From assembly GCF_037104765.1 (NCBI RefSeq), contig NZ_JBAWSY010000004.1, positions 180,166 through 244,165 on the forward strand: a DNA stretch of 64,000 nt. Direction: 5' to 3'. Under the pieces are notes generated by a model, which did no database searches, was not told the DNA's origin, and saw only the letters and a program-made list of their open reading frames with translations. Both the position numbers and the translations under genes were made by a program. This document shows positions 34,669-42,810 of the stretch, one piece after another; positions within the stretch are counted from its first letter, which is position 1; each line of letters begins with the position of its first letter. This DNA comes from Psychrobacillus mangrovi. GTDB taxonomy: Bacteria; Bacillota; Bacilli; Bacillales_A; Planococcaceae.

Positions 34669-36243
34669 ATGGACTTACAAATAAAAAATGAAATATTAAA
34701 ACGAAGAACCTTTGCGATTATTTCTCATCCCGATGCTGGTAAAACAACTATTACTGAAAAGCTTTTATATTTCGGTGGAGCTATTCGGGACGCGGGTACG
34801 GTAAAAGGGAAGAAGTCTGGGAAATTTGCAACATCTGACTGGATGGAAATTGAAAAGCAACGTGGTATTTCGGTTACATCTTCTGTCATGCAATTTGACT
34901 TTAATAACTGTCGTATTAATATCCTAGATACTCCTGGACACCAAGATTTCAGTGAAGATACGTATCGCACGTTGATGGCTGTTGATAGTGCTGTCATGAT
35001 TGTTGATGCAGCAAAAGGGATTGAAGCACAAACTTTAAAACTATTTAAAGTTTGTCGTATGAGAGGAATTCCAATCTTTACTTTCATTAATAAGCTTGAC
35101 CGTCAAGGAAAAGAGCCTTTAGAGCTAATGGAAGAATTAGAGGAAGTTCTAGGAATCCAATCTTACGCAATGAACTGGCCGATAGGTATGGGAAAAGAAT
35201 TTTTAGGAATTTACGATCGATATAACAAACGGATTGAACAATTCCGAGTGGAAGATGACCAACGATACCTTCCGTTAGATGATGATGGGGAACTTGCAAT
35301 TGATCATTCGATGAAAGAAACTTCTTATTATACACAGGCTATGGAAGATATCATGTTATTAAATGAAGCTGGAAATGACTTCGATAAAGACAAGGTTCTT
35401 TCAGGAGATTTAACTCCTGTATTTTTCGGAAGTGCTTTAACGAATTTTGGTGTTCAAACATTTTTAGAGACGTATTTACAATTTGCTCCTACTCCTCAAC
35501 CGCGTAAAACGGACAATGGGGAAGAAGTGAGTCCTATAAATGAAGATTTCTCTGGTTTTATCTTTAAAATTCAAGCAAACATGAATCCCGCTCACCGTGA
35601 CCGTATTGCTTTCGTTCGAATTGTGTCTGGCAAGTTTGATAGAGGCATGAATGTAACACTCGCTCGAACTGGTAAAAACTTCAAAGTGTCACAATCAACA
35701 CAATTTTTAGCAGATGACCGTGAAACTGTTGAAACAGCAGTAGCGGGCGATATTATCGGTCTTTATGATGTAGGAAACTACCAAATTGGTGATACAGTAG
35801 TCGGAGGAAAAAAAGCTTTTAACTATGAAAAACTCCCTCAGTTTACACCAGAACTATTTATGAAAGTGACTGCCAAAAACGTGTTGAAATCCAAGCATTT
35901 TCATAAAGGGATCCAACAATTAGTGCAAGAAGGCGCAATTCAATATTATAAAACGCTTCATACAGAAGAAATCATTTTAGGAGCAGTTGGGCAGCTGCAA
36001 TTTGAAGTATTCGAACACCGCATGAAAAATGAATATAACGTGGAAGTTCGGATGGAGCCGATTGGATCTAAAGTAGCTCGTTGGATTGAAAATGAAGAAG
36101 ATGTGAAAGAATCTATGACAGGGCCAAGAAGTATGCTTGTTAAAGATCGCTATGACAACTATGTGTTCTTATTTGAAAATGAGTTTGCCACTAGATGGTT
36201 CCAAGATAAATATGAACATATTAAATTATATAATCTTCTTTAA
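34669..36243 (+). CDS. prfC: peptide chain release factor 3
   Basis: RF3 is a GTPase that recycles RF1/RF2 from ribosomes. The 524-residue protein has the G domain with ISHPDAGKTTITEKLLYFGG (P loop), GISVTSSVMQFDF (switch), LDTPGHQDFSEDTYR and FINKLDRQGKEPLELMEELE, followed by domains II and III. GAAGGAGATAC precedes the ATG. RF3 is patchy in Bacillales and absent from B. subtilis, so it is a useful lineage marker. Monocistronic. Confidence 0.95.
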   Translation: MDLQIKNEILKRRTFAIISHPDAGKTTITEKLLYFGGAIRDAGTVKGKKSGKFATSDWMEIEKQRGISVTSSVMQFDFNNCRINILDTPGHQDFSEDTYRTLMAVDSAVMIVDAAKGIEAQTLKLFKVCRMRGIPIFTFINKLDRQGKEPLELMEELEEVLGIQSYAMNWPIGMGKEFLGIYDRYNKRIEQFRVEDDQRYLPLDDDGELAIDHSMKETSYYTQAMEDIMLLNEAGNDFDKDKVLSGDLTPVFFGSALTNFGVQTFLETYLQFAPTPQPRKTDNGEEVSPINEDFSGFIFKIQANMNPAHRDRIAFVRIVSGKFDRGMNVTLARTGKNFKVSQSTQFLADDRETVETAVAGDIIGLYDVGNYQIGDTVVGGKKAFNYEKLPQFTPELFMKVTAKNVLKSKHFHKGIQQLVQEGAIQYYKTLHTEEIILGAVGQLQFEVFEHRMKNEYNVEVRMEPIGSKVARWIENEEDVKESMTGPRSMLVKDRYDNYVFLFENEFATRWFQDKYEHIKLYNLL

Positions 36244-36250
36244 GAAATTA

Positions 36251-36375
36251 GAGGGGCTTACTTTTTAACTAAAGTAGCCTCTTTCTTTGTCGGAAATGCG
36301 GTTAAGCCCTCAAATGGATTACTAACCATAGCGAGTAATTGAATGTTGTATTGTTCAATTACTCGCTTTTTTTAG
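36251..36375 (+). terminator. two terminator hairpins after prfC
   Basis: GAGGGGCTTACTTT/TAAAGTAGCCTC forms the first (36251-36285), followed by TTTCTTTG. AGCGAGTAATTGAA/TTCAATTACTCGCT forms the second (36327-36366), followed by TTTTTT. Confidence 0.85.
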
Positions 36376-36377
36376 TT

Positions 36378-36561
36378 GGAACCAGTTGATTTTCGTTCCA
36401 GGCGGACGCGTTCCTCGGGGGGAGCGATTAACCATCACCGCCCCTTCGGGTACGTTGTGATGTTTCATCTGTCTCCCTGATCCCGTCGGAGTCGCCGCCT
36501 TCCACTTCAATCAACTAGTGAATGTCTACAGAAAAAATCTTCTATCTAAAAATACCTTGTT
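36378..36561. repeat. dispersed repeat R2, copy 1 of a direct pair
   Basis: It begins GGAACCAGTTGATTTTCGTT and contains CCAGGCGGACGCGTTCC, GGGGGGAGCGAT, CATCACCGCCCCTTCGGG and GTCGGAGTCGCCGCCTTCCA, ending TCTTCTATCTAAAAATACC. It differs from copy 2 at only a few positions over ~184 bp, including flanking AT-rich bases. Confidence 0.88.
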
Positions 36562-36722
36562 GAGGTCATCTCCTGGTTCCATAACTAAGAAGTGTTTAAA
36601 GGACTTATCGTATTTGGAACACTCAACTAAAGCTACATTAGATAGATATAGCAGATACGGTATCGTATGCAGGTCTATTTGGCATGGAGATAATCTATTG
36701 TTGAATTACTTGCTTTTTATAT

Positions 36723-36908
36723 GGAACCCATTGATTTTCGTTCCAGGCGGACGCGTTCCGCGGGGGGAGCGATGAACCATCACCGCCCCTTCGGGTACGT
36801 TGTGATGTTTCATCTGTCTCCCTGATCCCGTCGGAGTCGCCGCCTTCCACTTCAATCAACTAGTGAATATATACAGAAAAAATCTTCTATCTAAAAAACT
36901 ACCTTGTT
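36723..36908. repeat. dispersed repeat R2, copy 2
   Basis: Near-identical direct copy of 36378-36561, offset by 345 bp, with conserved edges GGAACC and ACCTTGTT. The similarity reaches beyond the GC-rich core, pointing to local duplication rather than two independent insertions. Confidence 0.88.
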
Positions 36909-36948
36909 ACGTTATTATAAAATAAATTAAATGCAGGTGGTGCTTCCG

Positions 36949-37200
36949 ATGATTTCAAACCAAGAAACGCTCCAATTAAGTCCGTTTATGCCAATTTACG
37001 ATATTGTTGTGCCAATAGATATATGCTCCGCAAATCATTGAACTAGTTGATTTTTCCTTTAAGTTAAAAACAAAATATTGTATAGATAATGTTTACAAAG
37101 CTATCTCACCCATTCGTATGTTCAAAATTTATTACAAAAATCACTTTATAATAATAAAAGGTAATGAGATAGCTAATGACTTCCTACTGTTGAAAGCGAG
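36949..37200 (+). pseudogene. decayed IS1182-type transposase N-terminus
   Basis: ATG 36949 opens MISNQETLQLSPFMPIYDIV, like the N-terminus of IS1182-family transposases. After VPID the frame breaks: the next bases encode MLRK-IIELVDFSF only if a base is restored near 37037. CIDNVYKAISPIRMFKIYY follows in a third segment, matching the family pattern DNGR-A-SPIRMFK. Only ~80 codons remain and the catalytic part is gone. Confidence 0.65.
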
Positions 37201-37340
37201 TTAAACATCGCAAATTGCTAGATTCTCTCAATATTGCAAATCTCGACAATAAACGCATTTATTTTGTGTAATATAAATTTGAACTCTGCCATTCTAGGGC
37301 ATATGATAGTATTAGCAAAATAGAAGGTGGTCCCTGAAAA

Positions 37341-40300
37341 ATGAAAATAAGTGATTTCTCCATAAAAAGACCGGTTTTTACCACAGTTATCATGTTTCTA
37401 ATTCTTATACTTGGTGGAGTTTCATTCTTTAAAATTCCAGTAACTTTAATTCCCGACTTAAATCCCCCAGTGGCTGTAGTAGTAACAAGTTATCCAGGGG
37501 CAAGCTCGGTAGAAGTAAATGAAAAAATTACAAAACCTTTAGAGGAATCTTTAAGTACTTTACCGGGGATCAAGTCTGTAAAAAGTACTTCTCAAGAAGG
37601 TGCAAACTTCATCTTAATGGAGTTTGAATGGTCCACGGATATGGATGATATTGAATTAGATATTATGCAACGTATTGATTTAACTACCATTCCGGAAGGA
37701 GCATTAAAACCACAGTATTTAAAATTTGACCCTGCACAGTTTCCGATTATTCAATTGTCACTTAGTGGGACAAGTACTGATGGGGATATTCGTTTAGTGG
37801 CCGAGAAACTAGAAAAAGAATTAATCAGAACAGATGGAGTAGCTAATGTTAATATATCTGGCTCTCTTGTGGAAGAGGTGCAAATACTACTAAATCAAAA
37901 TGCATTAGAAGAAAAAGGACTAACTCAAAGCGATATTGTTCAATTAATTCAAGCAAATAATATTTCTCTTCCTGGAAATCCAGTGGAAACAGACGATAAA
38001 AAATCACTTACGACTAGAATAGTTAGTACGTTAACGAGTGTAGAGGATATTAAAAATCTAGTAATTACAGTGAATCCACTTGATGGAAAAAAAGTAACGA
38101 TTGCAGATATTGCTACAGTAGAATTGACTGAACAGGATCAAAACTCTGAGACGAGAGCGAATAACGAACCTGCAGTTTTACTATCCGTTTTTCAGGAATC
38201 TAATGCAAATACGGCTGATGTATCCATAGCTTTTCAACAAGCATTGGATGAGCAACTTTCTAAAAAAGAATATAGTGGTATAAAAGCAAATATTTTATTT
38301 GACCAAGGAGATTACATACAGGTTGCAATTGACAATATTGGCACCACACTTGTTAGCGGTGGTATTCTTGCGATGCTTATCCTATTTATTTTCTTAAAAG
38401 GTATAAGAAGTCCCATTATTGTAGGTGTCGCAATACCTTATTCTGTCATAGTTACATTTGTTTTAATGTATTTTGCAGGGTTTTCCCTAAATATCATGAC
38501 GCTAGGAGCGTTAGCACTTGGTATTGGAATGCTAGTAGATAATTCCATTGTAGTAATAGAGAACATTGAAAGGCATTTAGGATTAGGTAAAGATCCTAAG
38601 GAAGCCACCTATATTGGAACAAAAGAAGTCATAGGAGCAATTACAGCGTCTACACTAACAACCGTAGCTGTTTTTGTACCTGTAGTTTTTCTTTCTGGAT
38701 TGATTGGCCAGATTTTCACTGAGTTTGCATTAACTATATCATTTAGTTTATTTGCTTCCTTAGTCGTTGCGATAACAGTTATACCAATGATGGCAAGTAG
38801 AATGCTGAAGAAGCCAAAGGGGAACCTGGAAGCAAAAAGAAGAAGGTCGAAAGCATACAACAACTTTGAGCGATCTATAAAATGGTCATTGTCTCATCGT
38901 GCTATTATCCTTTCGCTAACAGCAATTTTATTAGTAATTTCAACTGTGGGCTTATTCCGTACGGGAACAGAATTTTTACCTGCAACTGATGAAGGGTTTG
39001 TTACGATTGCAGTGAGGCTTGAAAATGGCTCCTCAATAGCTGCAACAGACGAAGTAGTAAAGAAAATTGAGGGAAAATTGCAAGAAGAAAAAGATGTTGA
39101 AGTATATGTAAGTTTCGTAGGAGGCAATCAAGAAGGACAGTCAAGGGGAACTTCCAGATCAAACTTGGCAGAAATATCCGTTAAGCTAATACCATTAGAT
39201 GAAAGAGAGAGATCTATTTTTACTTTTGTAGATGAAGTTCAACCTAAAGTAATAGAAGCAGTTGGAGAAAATGTAGAAGTTAACTTTAATTTACAAACAG
39301 CTGCTGGATCAGCTCCTAACTCATTGTCATTTACCTTAACTTCTGCAAATAAAGAACAGTTGAATAATACAGTAAATAAAGTGACTAAAGAAATAGAAAA
39401 GATAAATGGAATAACAAAAATAAGAAATGACTTAACCGAAACAATTGACGAAGTGCAAATGACGGTGAAGAGAGATGCGGCTACCGAGTATGGTCTTGCA
39501 CCAGCCCAAATAGCCCAAACCGTAAATAATGTAACAAGAGGCGTATTTGCTACACAAATTATTTCGGAGCAGGAAGAAGTTTACGGAGTTTATGTAAAAT
39601 ATGACGAAGCTTATCGAAATAGTGTCGATCAACTAAAGCAATTAAAACTTAGAACACCATCTGGTCTATACGTTTCATTACAGGATGTAGCAGATATAGA
39701 TGTTGCAAAGGGACCATTAACAATCCGACGAGTAAATCAAGCAGGTGCAGTTACATTTACAGTTAAATATGATTCTAAGATTTCTTTAGGGGAAATGTCT
39801 AATTCAGTTGATGCCGCAATTGAAAGAGCGCAAGTGCCAAACAATGTATCCGTCTCATTTGGTGGAGATCGAGAGTTATTAGACAACGCAAAAAATGATA
39901 TGATTTTAGCTGTTTTATTGGCTGTAGTTTTAGTATATATTGTGATGGCTGCCCAGTTTGAATCGTACAAATATCCATTTGTTATTATGTTTACAGTACC
40001 CCTAATTGTTATTGGGATATTTTTTGGTTTATTTACTACGAATACACCTATAAGTATTTCGGCAGTTATAGGAGTTCTTATCTTAGTTGGCATAGTGGTG
40101 AATAATGGAATTGTATTAGTGGAATATATTAATCAGCGAAAAGCTGAGGGAATGGCATCTTATGAAGCTATAACAACATCGGTTCGAGATCGTGTAAGAC
40201 CGATACTAATGACTGCGTTAACGACCATTTTAGGATTGGTACCACTTGCTTTAGGAATTGGAGAAGGTACAGAAATTAATCAGCCAATGGGTATTTCAGT

Positions 40301-40406
40301 AATCGGTGGATTAATTAGTTCAACGTTTTTAACTTTATATGTTGTTCCTGTAATTTATAGTTTATTTGATAAAGAAACAAGAAAAAGTGCAACATCTCAA
40401 GATTAG
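37341..40406 (+). CDS. swrC: SwrC-like RND (AcrB/HAE1) efflux pump
   Basis: Proton-driven exporter in the cytoplasmic membrane; B. subtilis SwrC (YerP) confers surfactin resistance and supports swarming. The 1021-residue protein has the RND duplication: a first helix (KRPVFTTVIMFLILILGGVS), a large extracytoplasmic loop, six helices, then the same again. Charged residues of the proton relay are seen in LALGIGMLVDNSIVVIENIE. No membrane-fusion partner is encoded nearby, as for SwrC. AGAAGGTGG precedes the ATG. The natural substrate is not known. Confidence 0.9.
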   Translation: MKISDFSIKRPVFTTVIMFLILILGGVSFFKIPVTLIPDLNPPVAVVVTSYPGASSVEVNEKITKPLEESLSTLPGIKSVKSTSQEGANFILMEFEWSTDMDDIELDIMQRIDLTTIPEGALKPQYLKFDPAQFPIIQLSLSGTSTDGDIRLVAEKLEKELIRTDGVANVNISGSLVEEVQILLNQNALEEKGLTQSDIVQLIQANNISLPGNPVETDDKKSLTTRIVSTLTSVEDIKNLVITVNPLDGKKVTIADIATVELTEQDQNSETRANNEPAVLLSVFQESNANTADVSIAFQQALDEQLSKKEYSGIKANILFDQGDYIQVAIDNIGTTLVSGGILAMLILFIFLKGIRSPIIVGVAIPYSVIVTFVLMYFAGFSLNIMTLGALALGIGMLVDNSIVVIENIERHLGLGKDPKEATYIGTKEVIGAITASTLTTVAVFVPVVFLSGLIGQIFTEFALTISFSLFASLVVAITVIPMMASRMLKKPKGNLEAKRRRSKAYNNFERSIKWSLSHRAIILSLTAILLVISTVGLFRTGTEFLPATDEGFVTIAVRLENGSSIAATDEVVKKIEGKLQEEKDVEVYVSFVGGNQEGQSRGTSRSNLAEISVKLIPLDERERSIFTFVDEVQPKVIEAVGENVEVNFNLQTAAGSAPNSLSFTLTSANKEQLNNTVNKVTKEIEKINGITKIRNDLTETIDEVQMTVKRDAATEYGLAPAQIAQTVNNVTRGVFATQIISEQEEVYGVYVKYDEAYRNSVDQLKQLKLRTPSGLYVSLQDVADIDVAKGPLTIRRVNQAGAVTFTVKYDSKISLGEMSNSVDAAIERAQVPNNVSVSFGGDRELLDNAKNDMILAVLLAVVLVYIVMAAQFESYKYPFVIMFTVPLIVIGIFFGLFTTNTPISISAVIGVLILVGIVVNNGIVLVEYINQRKAEGMASYEAITTSVRDRVRPILMTALTTILGLVPLALGIGEGTEINQPMGISVIGGLISSTFLTLYVVPVIYSLFDKETRKSATSQD

Positions 40407-40418
40407 GCTACCTTAAAT

Positions 40419-40551
40419 TTCATTCAGAGTACGTCCGCATGAGCCGCTGTATGCGCAAGCCCATCCGTGCTCCTGCGCAAAGCTCGTCGCAAAATAAATT
40501 TCGCTGTCTCATACGGCACGTCATGCGGCTCGCAAGGCGCGAATGCCAGTG
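40419..40551. repeat. dispersed repeat R3, copy with one 33-bp-type insert
   Basis: It lacks the left inverted end but keeps ACGTCCGCATGAGCC, CTGTCTCATACGGCACGTC and ATGCGGCTCGCAAGGCGCGA. Relative to the copy at 40852 it carries an extra ~35 bp containing GCTCCTGCGCAAAGCTCGTC GCAAAA at 40469-40494, the same sequence as the unit of the array at 17796-17993. Confidence 0.8.
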
Positions 40552-40668
40552 TATTCTTTTGACGGAATAAACTAGGTTCGATTAATGTATTGTTTATCAA
40601 TTATCCCTAAAATAGGATGTAGGACTTCTTCTTTCGATAGTTATGTTAAATTCATTGGGATGTCTAGA

Positions 40669-40790
40669 GAATGTGCGCCTTAAACGCCGCAAGAGTGCGA
40701 AGAATGAGACCCCGTAAAGAATAATGGGAGCGACAAAGGAGCGACTCATCCTGCGGAGGCTCATGCGTAGCGTGCGGCAAGGGCACATCC
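40669..40790. repeat. dispersed repeat R1
   Basis: It runs from GAATGTGCGCCTTAAACGCC to GGGCACATCC with GAATGAGACCCCGTAAAG, GGAGCGACTCATCCTGCGGA and GGCTCATGCGTAGCGTGCGG. It starts 118 bp after the preceding R3 copy, the same spacing as in the other R3-R1 pairs. Confidence 0.88.
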
Positions 40791-40851
40791 GTATTTCTAC
40801 TATCAAAGTGCTACTTATGCATGGACTTGGAAGGATACATCACTAACTATT

Positions 40852-40952
40852 GGCATTCGCGCTGGCCGCACGTCCGCATGAGCCCGCTGTATGCGCAAGC
40901 GCATTTCGCTGTCTCATACGGCACGTCATGCGGCTCGCAAGGCGCGAATGCC
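40852..40952. repeat. dispersed repeat R3, intact copy
   Basis: It is bounded by GGCATTCGCGCT and its near-inverse GGCGCGAATGCC, 101 bp. The interior holds GGCCGCACGTCCGCATGAGC and CTCATACGGCACGTCATGCG, which are themselves partly self-complementary, so the transcript could fold into a long hairpin. Confidence 0.88.
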
Positions 40953-41179
40953 AGTGACCACTCTTGAGAGTGAGTAAAGTAGATTCAATATTGTATTATT
41001 AATCAACAATCTTGAAAACTAGATTAGGATTGCTTCTTTAGATAATTATTTCAAATTCATCGGATTGTCTTCAGGATGTGCGCCTTAAACGCCGCAAGAG
41101 CGCGAAGAATGAGACCCCGTAAAGGTGAACTGCGCCCCAATTGTTGGACACACATCTAACATTGGAGGTGCATTTTTTC

Positions 41180-41704
41180 ATGGCTAAATTTACAGAAGAA
41201 CAAAAACTTAAAGCTGTACAATCCTATTTGTTAGGAAAGGAATCGTATCATGGAATCGCAGAACGAATAGGAATTGATCACAAATCCGTCATCAAATGGG
41301 TTGCCCTGTTTAAAGAACATGGTATGGAAGGGTTGAAGTTAAGAGGATATACAATCTACTCAAATGAGTTTAAACTAGATGTACTCAAATATATGATCGA
41401 AACGGGCGCATCACTGTTAGATATAGCTGTGAAATTCAATATCCCTTCTCCTTTTACAGTACTTAGATGGAAAAATCAGCTGGAGAGAGTTGGGATAGGC
41501 GCCCTTATTCAAACCAAAAAGGGGCGTCTTCCATTGAAACAAAATAATCGAAACCTTGATAAGAAATCTTTGCCGAACGAAGTCTCAGTAGAAAAAATGC
41601 AAGCTGAAATAGAACGCCTTCGCATGGAAAATGCTTATTTAAAAAAGTTGAATGCCTTAGTTCAAAACAAGGAAAAATCACCAAACAAGACAAAGCGCAA
41701 GTAG
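41180..41704 (+). CDS. IS3-family OrfA, DNA-binding part of the transposase
   Basis: A 174-residue protein with two helix-turn-helix units (ESYHGIAERIGIDHKSVIKW and ASLLDIAVKFNIPSPFTVLR) and a C-terminal leucine zipper (KMQAEIERLRMENAYLKKLN). ATG 41180 follows TTGGAGGTG; the in-frame ATG at 41141 lies near the inverted repeat and has no such site. Ribosomes slipping back one base at 41641-41647 would make the OrfAB transposase. Confidence 0.92.
   Translation: MAKFTEEQKLKAVQSYLLGKESYHGIAERIGIDHKSVIKWVALFKEHGMEGLKLRGYTIYSNEFKLDVLKYMIETGASLLDIAVKFNIPSPFTVLRWKNQLERVGIGALIQTKKGRLPLKQNNRNLDKKSLPNEVSVEKMQAEIERLRMENAYLKKLNALVQNKEKSPNKTKRK
41641..41647 (+). promoter_or_regulatory. programmed -1 frameshift site A-AAA-AAG
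   Basis: In the OrfA frame the heptamer reads A AAA AAG, the classic IS3-family slippery sequence. The -1 frame is open from here through the DDE domain, so slippage yields one OrfAB fusion. Confidence 0.8.
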
Positions 41705-41730
41705 TCTATGAATTAAGGCATGAGTTTCCG

Positions 41731-42543
41731 GTGAAAAAGCTCGTTGAGCTTGCAGGGCTCCCACGAAGTACTTACTACTTTATTATCAAGAATATGAATC
41801 GTCCTGACCCTGATATGGATTTAAAGGAAATGATCCATACGATTTACCATGAACACGAAGGTCGCTATGGCTATCGCCGAATTCGCGATGAATTAGTGAA
41901 CCGTGGTCAGAAAGTGAATTGTAAGAAAGTACGACGAATCATGAACAAATTGGGTTTGAAAAGTCTGGTACGTTTGAAAAAATATCGCTCTTACAAAGGG
42001 AGAGTCGGTAAAATTGCCCCAAATATTTTAGAACGTAATTTTAAGGCTGACAAGCCAAATGAGAAATGGGTCACTGATATTACAGAGTTTAAATTATTCG
42101 GAGAAAAGCTGTATCTATCTCCAGTATTAGATTTATTTAACGGCGAAATCATTACCTATACAATTGGCCCAAGACCAACGTATTCATTGGTGTCTGAGAT
42201 GTTAGAGAAAGCATTTTCACGATTATCTGAAGGTGACCAACTCTTGATGCATTCTGATCAAGGTTGGCATTACCAAATGAAGCAATACTCTCAGGCTTTG
42301 AAAGAACGAGGAATCACACAAAGTATGTCCCGTAAGGGGAACTGTTACGATAATTCTGTGATGGAGAATTTCTTTGGTATTTTGAAATCGGAATTCTTAT
42401 ATTTAAAAGAATTTGAGAGTATAGAGCATTTCAAGTTAGAATTAGCGAAATACATCGAGTACTATAACAACAAACGAATTAAGGCAAAATTAAAAGGACA
42501 GAGTCCGATACAATATCGAACTCTGTCCCAACAGGCTGCCTAA
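41731..42543 (+). CDS. IS3-family OrfB, DDE transposase catalytic part
   Basis: The 270-residue frame from GTG 41731 is open further upstream to the slippery site and is normally read as OrfAB. The integrase core has the first Asp in EKWVTDITEF, the second in LLMHSDQGWHYQ and the Glu in NSVMENFFGILKSEFLYLKE; an HTH_21 segment (HEGRYGYRRIRDELVNRG) precedes it. The IS150-like subgroup is most likely. Confidence 0.94.
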   Translation: MKKLVELAGLPRSTYYFIIKNMNRPDPDMDLKEMIHTIYHEHEGRYGYRRIRDELVNRGQKVNCKKVRRIMNKLGLKSLVRLKKYRSYKGRVGKIAPNILERNFKADKPNEKWVTDITEFKLFGEKLYLSPVLDLFNGEIITYTIGPRPTYSLVSEMLEKAFSRLSEGDQLLMHSDQGWHYQMKQYSQALKERGITQSMSRKGNCYDNSVMENFFGILKSEFLYLKEFESIEHFKLELAKYIEYYNNKRIKAKLKGQSPIQYRTLSQQAA

Positions 42544-42707
42544 TGAAAAAACTGTGTCTAACTTTTGGGGTTCACTTCAAGGATGTGGGAGTGACGAAGG
42601 AGCGACTCATCCTGCGGAGGCTCATGCGTAGCGTGCGGCAAGCGCACATCCGTATTTCCAATCTCTAAGTAACAATATGAATACTTGAACAGATATCAGC
42701 AACTATT

Positions 42708-42741
42708 GGCATTAGCGTTGGCTGCATATCCGTGTGCGTGT
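42708..42741. repeat. truncated third R3 start
   Basis: AACTATTGGCATTAGCGTTG then GCTGCATATCCGTGTGCG matches the left end of R3 and its upstream flank at 40845-40880, then stops. It lies 56 bp after the interrupted R1, as the second R3 follows the first R1 by 61 bp. Confidence 0.6.
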
Positions 42742-42754
42742 TCTTCTCTAAAAA

Positions 42755-42787
42755 ATGAAGGGTCTTCTTTATGACCCTTTTTTGATA
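42755..42787 (+). terminator. orphan terminator
   Basis: AAGGGTC pairs with GACCCTT around ATTTATT-like loop bases and is followed by TTTTGAT. No gene ends directly upstream; the intended gene may have been displaced by the repeats. Confidence 0.65.
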
Positions 42788-42810
42788 TACTTCCTGAAGG
42801 GGTGGATATT

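Larger units (their letters stand above)
41126..42579 (+). mobile_element. complete IS3-family insertion sequence, 1454 bp
   Basis: The left end TGAACTGCGCCCCAATTGTT pairs as an imperfect inverted repeat with the right end (inverse TGAAGTGAACCCCAAAAGTT), and both continue to GACAC. The flanks carry a 3-bp target duplication AGG (41123-41125 and 42580-42582). It encodes OrfA and, in the -1 frame, OrfB, with an A-AAA-AAG slippery heptamer at 41641-41647. All parts look intact, so it may still be active. The target is an R1 repeat. Confidence 0.93.
41074..42651. repeat. R1 copy interrupted by the IS3 element
   Basis: The left part 41074-41125 (GGATGTGCGCCTTAAACGCC to CCCCGTAAAGG) and the right part 42580-42651 (AGGATGTGGGAGTGACG to AGCGCACATCC) join into a normal R1 if the IS and one AGG are removed. 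The rejoined length agrees with the uninterrupted copy at 59167-59291. Confidence 0.9.

Noticed and set aside
36518..36775. 85-codon frame between and into the R2 repeats
   Set aside because: It spans repeat sequence and an AT-rich spacer and has no ribosome site.
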